The position numbers were made by a program, and so were the translations under genes. A DNA stretch of 64,000 nucleotides. Source: Punica granatum (Eukaryota; Streptophyta; Magnoliopsida; Myrtales; Lythraceae). The first letter of the stretch is position 1, and each line of letters opens with the position of its first letter. Below, piece after piece: positions 1-11,970 of the stretch. The stretch covers positions 3,410,001-3,474,000 of the forward strand of contig NC_045132.1 in NCBI RefSeq assembly GCF_007655135.1, written 5' to 3'. The notes under the pieces are model-generated. The model worked only from the letters and a program-made list of their open reading frames with translations, searched no databases and was not told where the DNA came from.

Positions 1-3000
1 TATACCAAAAACATCTCCTTAGTCCTTCGTAAGTACTTAAGGATGTTCTTTACTGCGATCCAGTATCTCTCACCTGGATCTGATTGGTATCGACTCGTCA
101 TACTCAAAGCATACGAGACATCGGATCGAGTGCATAACATAGCATACATGATGGATCCAATAGCCGACGCATATGGAATCCTATTCATGCGGTCTCTCTC
201 CTCTCGAGTAGAAGGACTCTGAGCCTTCGAAAGGCTTATGCCATGTAACATAGGCAGCGACCCTTTCTTAGAATCATGCATGCTAAAACGCCGAAGCACT
301 TTATCTATGTATGCACTCTGACTTAGGCCAAGCAGTCTTCTGGATCTATCTCTATAGATCCTGATACCTAGCACGTAGGTAGCTTCGCCTAAGTCCTTCA
401 TAGAGAAACACCTTCCCAACCAAGTCTTCACAGACTGTAAGGAAGGAATGTCATTCCCGATCAGAAGTATGTCGTCTACATACAACACCAGGAAGATCAC
501 TACGCTCCCACTAACCTTCTTGTAAACACAGGGTTCATCTTCATTCTTGATGAAACCAAACTCTTTGATTGCATCATCAAAATGAAGATTCCAGCTCCTA
601 GAAGCTTGCTTCAGCCCATAAATAGACCGTTGTAGCTTACAAACCTTTCCGGCACTATGTGGATCGACAAAACCCTCAGGTTGTGTCATATACACATCCT
701 CGAGGAGCTTCCCGTTCAGGAAAGTAGTTTTGACATCCATTTGCCATATCTCATAATCATAATAAGCTGCAATTGCAAGCAAGATCCTTATGGATTTAAG
801 CATAGCCGCCAGGGAAAAAGTTTCGTCATAGTCAACACCATGAACTTGTCTGAAACCTTTTGCCACAAGTCGGCCCTTAAAGGTAATCACATTACCGTCC
901 ATATCAGTCTTCTTCTTGAAGACCCACTTACACCCAATGGGTTTTGCCCCTTCAGGTGGATCAACCAAAGTCCATACTTGGTTAGTGTACATGGACTCCA
1001 TCTCAGATCTCATGGCCTCCAGCCATTTCTCAGAGTCAGGGCCTATTACGGCTTCCGCATAGGTTGTAGGCTCATCATTATCTATGAGCAATACGTCATT
1101 GTCTTGAGTCACGAGAAATCCATATCTCTCGAGCTCATGACGTATCCTACTAGACCTACGAGGCTCCTGTGTCACCTGTGCAGAAGCTTGTGCCACAACA
1201 ACTTGTGGTACTTGTTCTGCAACATCGCCCGTCGATTGGTCAATGTCATTTTGTGGTAGAACTTCCCCAAGTTCTAATTTCCTCCCACTAGTTCCTTTGG
1301 AGAGAAACTCTTTCTCAAGGAATACCGCAGTTCGAGCGACAAATACTTTGCCCTCGATGGGATTATAGAAATAGTATCCTCGAGTTTCCTTAGGATACTC
1401 CACAAAGTAACATTTGTCCGATTTAGGGCCAAGCTTATCCGAAGACAATCTCTTCACATAAGCTTCGCAACCCCATATTTTTAGAAAAGACATCTTGGGA
1501 CGCTTCCCATACCACATCTCATATGGTGTCTTTTCAATTGATTTCGACGGAGCATTGTTTAATATGAGAGCAGCTGTCTGTAGAGCATATCCCCAGAAGG
1601 AGTCAGGTAAGTTTGCATGACTCATCAAAGATCGAACCATATCTAATAAAGTTCGATTCCTCCTTTCAGCTACACCATTCCACTGTGGTGTTCCAGGTGG
1701 AGTCAGTTGAGATAAAATCCCACACTGTTTAAGATAGTCAGCGAACTTATAGCTCAAATATTCACCTCCTCGATCTGATCGAAGAACTTTAATGCTCTTA
1801 CCCAACTGATTCTCCACTTCATTCTTAAATTCTTTGAACTTTTCAAAGGATTCAGATTTGTGTTTCATCAAATACCCATATCCAAATCTACTGAAATCAT
1901 CAGTAAATGTAATGAAGTAGAGATACCCATCTCTAGCAAGCTTGTTCACTGGTCCACATACATCGGTATGTATGAGAGCCAGATGATCACTAGCTCGCTC
2001 ACCTTTTCCGGTAAAAGGGGCCTTAGTCATTTTCCCCATTAAGCAAGGTTCGCATGTCTCGATCGATTCTAAATCAAACGAGTCCAGTAATCCATCCTTA
2101 TGGAGTCTAGAGATGCGATTCTCGCTAATATGGCCTAAACGACAATGCCAGAGGTAAGTCGGGTTCGAATCATTAGATTTGAGCCGTTTGGTTTCCACAT
2201 TATAAATAGGCGTATCTAGATCAAGAACATACAGACCATTACTTAAATGTGCACTGCCATAATATACATCATTCATGTACATAGAACAACACTTGTTCTT
2301 GATAGTGAAACAAAATCCCTTCTTGTCCAAACAAGAAACAGATATTATGTTTCTACTAATAGCAGGTACATAATAACAGTCGTTAAGATCTAATACTAGC
2401 CCAGTAGGCAAAACTAGGTGATAAGTCCCTACAGTTAATGTAGCAACTCTTGCTCCATTTCCAACTCGTAGGTCCACTTCGCCCTTTGCCAACGATCTAC
2501 TGTCCTTTAGGTCCTGCATATTTCCACAAATATGAGCACCACACCCGGTATCTAATACCCAAGATGTAGAAGTAGTAGATACATTGATCTCTATAACATG
2601 GATACCTGAAGTGGAAGTCTCACTTCCCTTCTTCTTCTTCAACTCCTCCATGTATACCTTACAATTCCGCTTCCAATGTCCAGTGTTGCCACAATGGAAG
2701 CAGTAATTATTCTTCGCCACCTTGGCTTTAGGTTTCAACGCACCCAAGTCAAACTTGGATGCACCTTTAGCTTTCTTGCCTTTACTCTTGCCCTTGCCCT
2801 TTCTTTTGGTCCCCTGGACCATTAGAACGGACGTCCCCTTGCTGATATCATGCTCAGCTGTTCTCAACATGTTAAGCAGTTCAGGCAATGGTTTATTGTA
2901 GTCATTCATATTATAGCTCATGATGAACTGACTATAACTGCTGGGCAGCGACTGTAGGACTAAATCTGTGGCCAACTCTTGACTCAGAGGAAATCCCAGT

Positions 3001-3447
3001 CTTCCCAGAGTCTCGATGTACCCAATCATCTTGAGTACATGAAGACCCACTGGGCTACCCTCAGTCAACCTTGCCTGAAAAAGTGCTTTAGAGATCTCGA
3101 ATCTCTCATGTCGGGCCTGCTCTTGATAGAGCTGCCTGAGATGCACGATCATATCGTACGCTTTCATGTTCTCGTGTTGCTTCTGAAGCTCCGAGTCCAT
3201 GGTGACTAACATGAGACATCCGACGTTTACGGCATCATCATGATGCTTACTATAAGCATCTTTCTCAGCTTGGGGGGCATCGTTAGGTGGTGGCGCAAGA
3301 AGAGGTTGCTCTAAGACGTAGAGTTTCTTTTCTTGGGTGAGAACAATTCTCAAGTTTTCAATACCAACCAAGGAAATTATTCCCTGACAGTTTGTCCTCA
3401 TCAAGGATAGATCGCAAACAGAAAATACTAGAAGTGCTCCCTGCCAT
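1..3447 (-). CDS. Copia gag-pol polyprotein (5' end frameshifted, 3' end off window)
   Basis: The reading frame runs from about 3355 to the window edge without a stop that I can find. In order it shows a gag segment, a CCHC zinc knuckle (CFHCGNTGHWKRNC, about 2660-2705), an aspartic protease motif (LDTGCGAHIC, near 2530-2570), an HHCC integrase zinc finger (about 2150-2040), an integrase core with HTDVCGP, SDRGGEY and WNGVAERRNR, and reverse transcriptase with the catalytic YVDDIL near 480-510. The natural start is probably the ATG at 3445-3447. That frame meets a TGA at 3358-3360 next to a run of four T at 3355-3358, which looks like one extra base plus a CGA-to-TGA change. Gag translation from the normal start is therefore broken although pol is open. 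The protein could mobilise its own RNA only if an internal start is used. Confidence 0.9.
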
Positions 3448-4130
3448 GGTAACTACCACAGAAATATGCAAAATAAGTATTACGACACAACAATATTTAA
3501 TGAGGACTTTATTAAATATTGCTCCCACTATTTATATCAAATCAATAACCCTCACCATTGATTCAGAGAATATCATTCTCATAGTAGCTCAAGATCCATA
3601 TCTCACCAAGCTCTGAGTCAGCGAGGGCTGATTCACCCAGAACTGGCTATTTAGGTAGGGAACTCACTTTCCCAATTGCATCACATGCAACTCTTGATTA
3701 GTTGGGTGAATAACTCCTTATTCAAATCTATCTTATAGATCGATGCCCAACTACATGCCTCTGAACTCCTAATCCTATTAGGCTTGCTCAGTTAAGTCCG
3801 GCCCACTGGTAAACACCACGTCTTACTAGGATAGATGATGGCATCCTGCGAGAGCAAGGTCTACACACTCATCGATCTTGGTCTTGACTAGCGTTACACG
3901 GTGGAAGGATAAGGACTTAATATTTTGAGGGATTTTATTAATATTTAATCAATCTCACCATACACTATTATGTAACAATTACATAATAGTCCAAACGCAT
4001 AACTATTATACTAACACAACTAGGACATTGTCCATGTCTAACAGTCATGCACCGCAAATATCAAACATAATCACACCAGTACCAAGCATAAAATCGTATT
4101 TTATGCTATTATCTACTCGGATTCTAACTA

Positions 4131-4149
4131 GCTAGGCTCTGATACCAAT
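4131..4149 (-). promoter_or_regulatory. Primer binding site for initiator tRNA-Met
   Basis: The minus strand reads TTGGTATCAGAGCC just inside the LTR. This matches the 3' end complement of plant initiator tRNA-Met, the usual primer of plant Copia elements. Confidence 0.88.
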
Positions 4150-5776
4150 TGCTAGTTTCACGGGGCGCAACGGAAGCGAAAAAGGAATAGAAATTCAAAA
4201 TTTCCTACCCGTGAAACTAATTCCAAGACCTACTAGAAGAATAAGAGTAAATAAAAGCGTACCTGGAATATTTAAATTTGTCGACCGAGTGTCCCACGCG
4301 TGACGCCTCTACCGGTATCCACACCGACTTTGTCGACGAGTCTTCGAGATCGGCGATGCTAGCGGCCAACACTCGAAAGAAACACCGATGCAACACCCGA
4401 AATTTTAAGACTAATGGGGTTAATTCAAATTGAACAATTCAACTTGAATTTCCCCACATTAATGCACGTACACACATATGTATGTATATGCTTATGCATA
4501 CATATATATCACATATATATGTATATATATAGCACACGTATATCTCTGTACATTTACATGCACACATATATATAAGCATAAGGGGGGAGACTTTCAAGTC
4601 TCTTTACCGATGTGGGACAAGAGGAATTAAGAATTCCAAATTGCCATGTGTCCTCACATGGATCGTGCATCAATTGTGTCTATTTAATCTAATAAATCAA
4701 GTCTAATTAATCGACAAATTTAATCTCATTAAATATCCGATTAATCGGTCGCACCATAAATTATCTAATCTCTATTAGACAATTTTATTATTTCAAAATA
4801 TCTCGTCAATTTAGTCGTAGTGTGTGACCCTGTAGGTTCCCAATTACGTTGATAATAATATCGAAATCTCTATTTCAATATTATAAACAGTGAGCGGCAT
4901 CTAGCAATGCATCACTATTTCTCAAGTAATCGGAAAGTCAATTTCTCGACGAACCTCGTGACCTATATTACCGTGTAATATAATCCATTGTCCTCTATAT
5001 CTCTATTGAGCCCAAGGCATGGTCGATGACATCCTTGTATGGCTCAATATCTCTCTTTCTTGGTTTACCAGGTAAGTCTATCAGAACAAATGAGCTCGAT
5101 ATCGTTATATCGACTCATTTGGGTATGCATACACTTTTAGACTTAACCACCAAGTGGCCGTGAGATATCGCTCCCGTTTCGTAGGAGGGACAAATCCTAT
5201 CTCGGTCACTCACATTCCTCTCCATGCTCTGTGATATACCCAATAACTGTCTTTATAACCAACCTGTTACGGTGGCGTTTGACAGTATCAAAGTATATGA
5301 CATTACATGTAGGAATCCATGGTGACCTCAAGTCAAAGGACCATTACACTATAGTCACTTTGAGATATGCTAATGACAGTCACGTAACAACCCATGTAAC
5401 AATCTCATGGCGGATCAGTCCAATACACATTACTCTTAATGTATACATGTGGTGTGATTTGATATCTCCATATCCATGACCTATAAGATTTGGTCATCAA
5501 TCAACACTTACACTAGTCTAACCGTATTATCGTTGTCCTAATTAACGATAATACTTTGACTATGGACATTTAGGAATAATGTTCAGTAATTATAGGATCT
5601 CACAATCAAGTCACACTTGATGCCTATTGAACCTACTATTCCAAGGACATTATTGTGTAAAATCATATTTAGCGCAATCTACACAATAACAGATATGCCT
5701 CGTAATATAATGAAATACATGTCATATTACAGAACTGATGATAGATTGCATCTAGGGCATACACCAATTCCCAACA
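4150..5776 (-). repeat. Copia LTR (5' LTR of the element), 1627 bp
   Basis: The plus-strand sequence runs from TGCTAGTTTCACGG at 4150 to CCAACA at 5776, so the element begins TGTTGGGAAT and ends GAAACTAGCA on its own strand. The primer binding site abuts the low-coordinate end, which identifies this as the 5' LTR. It is long for a Copia LTR. It contains a TA-rich tract at about 4460-4580 and no convincing protein-coding frame. The element's promoter and polyadenylation signals are expected here. Confidence 0.9.
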
Positions 5777-6301
5777 ATATCTTAAAGGAATAGTGAACTA
5801 TATGTATGTTATCAAGGAAGCGATTTGCGCTTAGAAGGATTCAGTGATGTTGATTGGGCAGGAGACTTGGATGGGTGCAAGTCGACATGTGGCTATGTCT
5901 TCTTACTCGATAAAGGTGCCATTTCATGGAGTAATAAGAAGCGGTCTTGTATAGGCTTACCCACGATGGAAGCGAAGTACCTGGCATGTTCATCAGCTGT
6001 ACGCGAAGTAATTTGGTTGAAGAGGTTCTTGGAGAATTTGGGAGTTGTTGTACGAGCATCAAATCCTGTGACCGTGTATTTTGATAGCATGGCTGCGCTT
6101 GCTTATTCTAAGGACTCGAAGTATCATGGTAAAATCAAACGCATAGCATTAAGATATCATTTTGTCAAAGATGTTGTGGCACAAAAGGAAGTGGTCCTAA
6201 AGCACATATCTTCAAAATAGATGGTAGCAGATCCATTCATGAAGTTGATCACTAGGGATTTATTTGTTGTTCATGTTAGATCCCTAGGATTACAGAGATG
6301 T
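5777..6301 (+). pseudogene. Copia RNase H/C-terminal pol remnant, target of the nested insertion
   Basis: The plus strand encodes the C-terminal part of a different Copia polyprotein. RNase H motifs are clear: FSDVDWAGD near 5840-5866, MEAKYLA near 5968-5988, VYFDSMAALA near 6077-6106 and RYHFVKDVV near 6151-6177. The expected reading just after the junction (YLKG...) shifts by one base near 5805-5815 before RLEGFSDV, so a frameshift is present. A stop at 6218-6220 interrupts the tail, which resumes as VADPFMKLITRDLF and ends near 6324. The 5' part of this element must lie left of the window, beyond the younger Copia. It is inactive. Confidence 0.88.
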
Positions 6302-6324
6302 GAATTTGCTCATATATTCAGTTG

Positions 6325-7371
6325 ACAAATTTGTAACTTACAGTCTATTTTAATTTAAGATTATTTCTTGCTTTCATGATTCAGCATAAGATTACTACTA
6401 GTACAACTAAAATATTTATCAATAGGCTTTGATTAGCTTTCTCATGCAAACAATCACCTTTGGCGCTGATAGAGTGAGCAAAGATGAGACATAATTAAAC
6501 CAAGGCGCTGAAGAATGAACTTGTTTGATTTCTTTTGATGTCACCTTGGCCAAAACCCAAGGCAAGGCTTGATGTTAGCATTTAAGCCGACATAGATGTT
6601 TTTCCACCATTTATGAAGCCTATATGGCGCAGTCGAGAGTGAGCATATTAGGAATCGAGCTAGGCGTTTATAGGGCGACTAAACTAGGACATGTATGGTG
6701 TATTGAGAGACATACACTCCATGAAGGAGAATGTTCACCATAACATGTATTTCATACTGCAGGTGCTCATAAATTGACCAACCAGGAAGTAAGTGAGTTA
6801 ATCCATGTTTCCTTACTGTGTAAGTCCTGGAATTTATATGTTTGATTTTTTATATTTACTCTTATGACTAATGACTATGCTACGAAGTGAACAATTGACG
6901 TTCGCTACTTTAGTGTGCTTCCTATGGTCATGAATGATTCGATCTAAAAGGCATTGCTAGGAAAGCAGTTGACTTGAATCTAAATTGCATTAGGAAAAAA
7001 GAAATGTAAACCGATGTAACACCTTATTAATGTGTATTCACTGGACGAGCATTTATGCTATTTACTTATGAGTTTATGCTTAACTGGGAATACGTATGAA
7101 GTTCAAAAGAGTTAAGTATCGTCTTTGACGGATTAAGAGATATTGGATTCGGTGTAACAAAGCATGCCTATGGTATATGATACATCTCATTTGTTTCATT
7201 CATAAGAGAAGGTTGATGTCTTCATTTTGAACCCTTTTAGGGATTTCTAATTTGAAGCTCCCAAATGTAGGTGTATTCCCTCGTCGCACAACTCATTTGT
7301 TTGTACAAACTCATGATTGGTAGGTTAGATAGAACTCAAATATTCAATGCCCTTTATGTATGAGTGGGAGA
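6325..7371 (+). repeat. 3' untranslated spacer of the older Copia, ending in a polypurine tract
   Basis: About 1 kb of non-coding sequence separates the RNase H remnant from a purine-rich GAGTGGGAG at 7362-7370, the likely polypurine tract that precedes a 3' LTR. The last ~190 bp recurs at 26723 onward in the same orientation, which supports repeat origin. No reading frame in this stretch looks like a gene. Confidence 0.6.
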
Positions 7372-7672
7372 TGATGATATATATACACTTATTAAAGAAC
7401 ATGAGTGACTCTTAGAGTAGTCACACCTAACTGATTAGTCACAACCATTAGAAAGATTGTGACCTTTATTGGATCCCTATAAATAAATTGGTTCCCCTAA
7501 AAGCAAATGTGATGGACGACGAAAAACCCTGAGTGTCCTACCACATCTATGAGAGAGAGCATTTGGGTTGTGAAAGCATGATTCCGGTTCTAGTAATCGG
7601 ATTCCCGACTAGTTTCTATGAAGAATATTCTCGAAGAAGGAAAGCCTTGCAAGAATTCGAAATACGTAATTC
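7372..7672 (+). repeat. Partial 3' LTR of the older Copia
   Basis: Sequence directly after the polypurine tract contains a TATA-like CTATAAATAAATTGG near 7479-7495 and matches 26902-27221 closely. The shared block stops at AATACGTAATTCC (end about 7672). Beyond that point this copy continues into Helitron sequence, whereas the 27-kb copy continues into what appears to be the rest of the LTR. The LTR is therefore truncated here. Confidence 0.6.
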
Positions 7673-8264
7673 CAACCGAAGATCCTGTGAAATTTTAATT
7701 TATCCGCAAAAGATACGCCACTATCTATTTCCTATTGTGCGTACCACGATAGTAAGACTCGTGTTGTATCCAAGTTTCATTCTTCTAACAAGTGAAGATG
7801 GGTATCATATGCAGTTGGAATGTATAAATATCACAAAAAAGAAAACTATAAAGAGATCTTTTGTAACAATGTGTGAATTATATGGTTATAGGACACAACA
7901 CAACCATTAGAAGGGAAAACTTTGGAGAGTGAAGGTAAACTATTCTAACAATATGTGGTAGATGATTATACTGCAATTGAAGGAGAACGTTTACGTCGGG
8001 TTTGAACTAATAAAAAACAACTACTAATTGAACTATACAAAGGAATCAAAGTTGTTAGAGATCATAATATGGATGGCAACCTCAGTTGGAAAAGGAAATG
8101 TCCTTCCATCATCATTTACAGGAAGTCCACATTATACGATTCAAAATTATCAAGAAATAGGGCAGGGTCTAGGTAACAATTTAAGGAATCGGCAAAAACA
8201 GGTTCCAGTTCCAACTCCACTGTACATGGTACCCGAACATGTACGTGGACCTAATATGTTATAG
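7673..8264 (+). pseudogene. Helitron Rep-helicase remnant, N-terminal part
   Basis: Degraded coding sequence of the Helitron-like N-terminal (Rep) domain. Recognisable stretches in collinear order are SEDGYHMQLE followed by TKKKTIKRSFVTM and ELYGYR (about 7788-7893), then DYTAIEGERLR (about 7965-7997) and VLPSSFTGSPHYTIQNYQE (about 8100-8156). The frame changes between these stretches, and stops occur, for example in the codons after ERLRRV. Autonomous plant Helitrons encode a rolling-circle replicase fused to a PIF1-type helicase. Only the Rep-adjacent part is visible and it is non-functional. The matching downstream piece is at 9756-10100. Confidence 0.8.
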
Positions 8265-8484
8265 TAATTTGAATTTCATTTTGATAAATATAATAATGTT
8301 AAGTTTTATATCTAAACCAAGAGTCACTAATCATCCTACCTACCTCTTCTTCCTCTTCCCCTTCGGCCTTCCCCACTCGCCGAGACTCATTTTATTGTGG
8401 ATGTTCAGTTTTATTTTGTTATCATGCATGAATTTTTTTTCTTTTTATATATTTTAATTATTGTGTTTAAAAATAAATAAATAA

Positions 8485-8533
<49 letters not shown>

Positions 8534-8664
8534 TTTCAACATGATATTCGAAAATTGTGTTATAATACAGGTTCCGAGTATAATCCGATTCTAGGTCTTA
8601 AAAGGAGTTTCAAAATCTTGTAATCGATTACTTACAAGATAAGGACAGGATACTTTAAAAAATA
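8265..8664. repeat. AT-rich spacer with a (TA)n microsatellite at about 8489-8530
   Basis: No gene is seen. The stretch holds a TAAA/TA simple repeat with an uninterrupted (AT)n run of about 40 bp. The last 8 bases (8657-8664, AAAAAATA) are the left target duplication of the foldback element. Confidence 0.7.
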
Positions 8665-9747
8665 GGGAAAATTCCTGGACATAGCACAGTTTGAAAACAA
8701 GTATCACAGTGTATCATATTTTGAAAAATTAACATGGTGCATCACGAAAATTTTGAAAATTTTCGCCGTGCATCATTTCCGTCAACTGATGGACGAAAAG
8801 CTGACGTGGCACGTTATTTGGACAAACGGTACCGATGTGGCCATGCTTACTCATCATCTAGGTTCCACTTGGCCATGAAAATATGATGCACTGTGAAAAT
8901 TATTTTCAGATTGTGATGCATGGTGGCATTTTTCCATTTTAATATTTGTTTGTTAACTTATTTCCTAAAACGAAAAGGCACTAACAACCATATACAAAAT
9001 GCCATTTTTTGTAATATTCGGCACAAGTTTGTTGATCGATCAGAGACATGGCCTCCATTGTCGGCTGAGTCACAAAACCTCATGCGGTGTGTTTCCCTTG
9101 CCCAAGACAGGGCCACATTAACGCAACTCTCAAACTCGCCGTCGAGGAAACCAGGCACTTATCTAGAGTTAACCATTCGTCTGTAGTTGAACTCTGTGTT
9201 GACGAAAGTGATGTGGAAGCCCTTGCAAGAGCTCTGAGAGTTTGAGAGTTGCGTTAATGTGGTTCTGACCGGGGCAAGGGAATCATACCGCATGAGGTTT
9301 TATGGCTCAGCCGACGATGAAGGCCATGTCTCCTAATCGATCAGCAAACTTGTGCCAAATATTACAAAAAAAATGGAAGAAAGATAGGAACAAGATTGTT
9401 CATGACATGGAAGTTTGTATATGGTTATTAGTGCCTTTTCGTTTTAGGAAATAAATTAACAAACAAATATTAAAATGAGAAAATGACAACGTGCATCATA
9501 GTCTGAAAATAATTTTTACAGTGCATCATATTTGCATGGCCAGGTGGGACTTAGATGCCGAGTAAGCACGACCACATTGACACCGTTTGTCCAAATAACA
9601 TGCCACATCAGCTTTCCATCTATCAGTTGACGGAAATGATGCATGGTGAAAATTTTCAAAATTTTCGTGATGCACCATGTTAATTTTTAGAAATATGATG
9701 CATTGTGATACTTGTTTTCAAACTGTGATGCACGGTGTCATTTTCCC
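8665..9747. mobile_element. Foldback (long inverted-repeat) DNA transposon, non-autonomous
   Basis: Two arms (about 8665-9137 and 9238-9747) are reverse complements of each other over nearly their whole length and leave a loop of about 100 bp. The termini are GGGAAAAT and ATTTTCCC. The element is flanked by the perfect 8-bp repeat AAAAAATA (8657-8664 and 9748-9755), as expected for a target-site duplication. The right arm carries about 40 extra bases near 9375-9420. It encodes no transposase. An 8-bp duplication is typical of hAT-type mobilisation, but the family is not settled by sequence alone. It lies inside the Helitron remnant, so it is the younger insertion. Confidence 0.88.
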
Positions 9748-9755
9748 AAAAAATA

Positions 9756-10100
9756 TAGGATACTCGGACCAACACATCCAGACCACATGTAGTTCTACGG
9801 TGTCTCTGACATTGATGCAATCATTTTTGCGGAAGATATTTGAAATCACCAATGATCCTATTGGTTATGAAGTTGTCGACCAGCCAGTTTATGATTCATG
9901 GCCCTCGTGGAGTACTACATAGTATTCCCCACTATGATTGATTCCAAGTGCTCAAAACATTATCCCAAAAATAATTTTAATGAGGAAACTTCCATTGATG
10001 AGAATGGATATGCAATATATATGCAGAAGAAAGAGATGATAATTAAAAGGACTATAAGCGAGGGATATTACTTGACATCAGTTTATAGTGCCCCGTAATA
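9756..10100 (+). pseudogene. Helitron Rep-helicase remnant, continuation after the foldback insertion
   Basis: The frame reads EITNDPIGYEVVDQ (about 9841-9882), then shifts and reads KCSKHYPKNNFNEETSIDE (about 9946-10002) and NGYAIY. This is the conserved Helitron segment that normally follows the piece at 7673-8264. Several frame changes and stops make it non-functional. Collinearity across the foldback element supports one original Helitron gene split by a later insertion. Confidence 0.82.
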
Positions 10101-11033
10101 TTTCTTTATTAGTAAAAAAAAATACCAGGCACACATTAAATTGAAATGGTGCAATCTTTCCCGATCAATTAAATTTGCAAAGTTTCATTGGAAGTACGAA
10201 AACTTTTGTTGTAACAAACGTTCAAAAATGTTAATCAAGTGCAGAAAGGAGAGAGCTCCAGTTCTGAGACATCAACAACCGATCACAGCGAAGGGAGAGC
10301 GATCTAAATTCTGAGCAGAGAGAGGGGTGAGAGAGAGAAGAGGATAGGGAGAAGGGCAGGAGAGAGAGAGTAGATCATTTTTAATCTTCTTTTTTAATTA
10401 AATTTGAGTGAATTCTTTGATACAAATTTGTGCCAGGTGGAATAATATCAAACATGAGAGTTGCCACATCAAAAAATGCTGTCAGCAAAAATTAACGGAA
10501 TGCAATTGATTATAACTTTTTTAAACATTTCGAATCAAATTGTTACAAAAAATAAAAATAAAATTTGTACTGCTGGTGAAATTGTACAAAAGTTTTTATA
10601 CCAATCGTGTAATTTTCCCTATACTGACAACATTATCTTTTTTCTAATTCTTTTTGGTTGTCTTGGGGATGGAAGAGGTAAGAAATAGATAAAACGGTGA
10701 AAGGAAACATCATCCCAAATGTACAACATTTATCCGAGAAAATGGTAAACCCTGCCACAAAAGCTTTCCAGCTAAATTACTCCTTTGCAGCAACAAACCA
10801 AAAAGAACAGGAAAACCAAAATTTCTCAGCTTCATCTTGAGAATTCCGATTTTCCGAACTTGGGAGAAGAAATAAACGAGAGGATTTCCTCAAAGCTCAA
10901 TTGAATCTAGATCAGAATTCTGAAAAAATACGACCACCACCGATGAACATTCTATGTACGGGTCTTGAACCATTTAAGCATTGCCTAATAATATCAACCA
11001 TCGGGCCCACATTCTTCCAAGCCACCTCCTTCG
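10101..11033. other. Intergenic, no gene seen; GA-rich tract at about 10240-10375
   Basis: AT-rich sequence with a purine-rich GAGAGA-type block. The part nearest 11034 may be 3' untranslated sequence of the minus-strand locus that follows. I see no supported coding sequence. Confidence 0.6.
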
Positions 11034-11114
11034 TCAGCGGCTGCACAGAGAGCCTTCCAGATGGGGATTAGCATTTTCAGAGGCGAGCGTATTTCCTATG
11101 ACAAGACCACAGAA
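11034..11114 (-). CDS. Candidate terminal exon of the minus-strand membrane-protein locus
   Basis: On the minus strand a good acceptor (CTTACAG) ends just before 11114. One frame reads FCGLVIGNTLASENANPHLE, then six more residues and a TGA at 11034-11036. A second frame also looks protein-like further downstream (RLSVQPLTKEVAWKNV...), so the true frame is not settled. I infer a coding exon from the splice signal and the unusual openness, not from a family match. It lies about 1.9 kb downstream of the clear first exon at 12931-13116 and may belong to the same gene. Confidence 0.35.
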   Translation of the reverse strand, partial: FCGLVIGNTLASENANPHLEGSLCSR

Positions 11115-11970
11115 CTGTAAGATAATCAACTCATGGTGCACTTGCTATGCCACATTATATGTACACGCTATGTTATTCCGTTTCATTCCCTTATCAGAAA
11201 TCGAATAGTCAATTAAATTAGCATGTCAAATCAATATGCTATCCAAATTTACTTGAGCTGGCTCGTACCTTGAATACCAGCATCAGCTGTTCTTCATCTC
11301 GTAAAAGCAGGGAGAGGCACCAGTAACAAGTGACCGGTGTGACACATTCTTGTAGCACAGGTTTCAGTATCTTCCCCATTGGCACGAATCGGCGAATGAT
11401 TCTCCCACTGAACAGAACATATAAAATTAAAAGCCAGTTCAAGGTTTGACAATATTTCTGTTGTATGCAAATTCCCGACTAGATAAGTGAACCTCTCAGA
11501 GCTCAACTTTTCACGTGGATATAAACTGAAGTTTGCTTCGTAGTTAGTTGAAATTAATAGCAGTCTCTGCTCTGAACTGAGAGAGAAATGCCATAGAAAA
11601 TTTTGGTCGTGCTTTTGCACAGCTGTTCTTTTACAGTCAGAAAATTCCCGACTAAAATACCAGAACTTACAACCATAAAACACTCAAAACACCTGAAACT
11701 GCAACCAGAAACCGTGAACACTCTGACATCGTATGGCTCAGATTCAGGACTGTGACAATAATAAGCTAGAACATTTGGGACATTAATAAGCAGAAAATAC
11801 CTTCTGTAATGAGTTTCGAGCTGGACTCCAAATGTCGGCATAATCAGAACGGACTCTGAACTAACAAAGAAGACCATATCAGGTTAGATAGGGATGCAAT
11901 CGGTCCTGAGCCCCTAAAATGAAAAAAAAAATGGCAAGGGAAAAGGAAAACCATCTCCATTTCTCCTGAC

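Larger units (their letters stand above)
1..5776 (-). mobile_element. Ty1-Copia LTR retrotransposon, truncated by the left window edge
   Basis: On the minus strand the order is LTR (4150-5776), primer binding site, leader, gag, protease, integrase and reverse transcriptase, which is the Copia order (integrase before RT). The LTR ends in TG...CA. Immediately inside it at about 4131-4149 lies the complement of TGGTATCAGAGCC, the plant initiator-tRNA-Met primer site. The element interrupts an older Copia RNase H region on the plus strand, so it is a nested insertion. Its RNase H, polypurine tract and second LTR lie beyond base 1, so LTR identity, age and target duplication cannot be judged here. 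Confidence 0.93.

Noticed and set aside
657..1259. A 200-codon plus-strand open frame
   Set aside because: It is antisense to the Copia integrase/RT region, whose minus-strand translation has all the expected motifs.
1..3447. Treating the Copia element as fully intact
   Set aside because: The frame from the natural ATG meets a TGA at 3358-3360 before joining the long frame, and the 3' part is off the window.
9898..10098. A short standalone gene at 9.9 kb
   Set aside because: Its residues match the conserved Helitron helicase segment that continues the piece at 8.1 kb.
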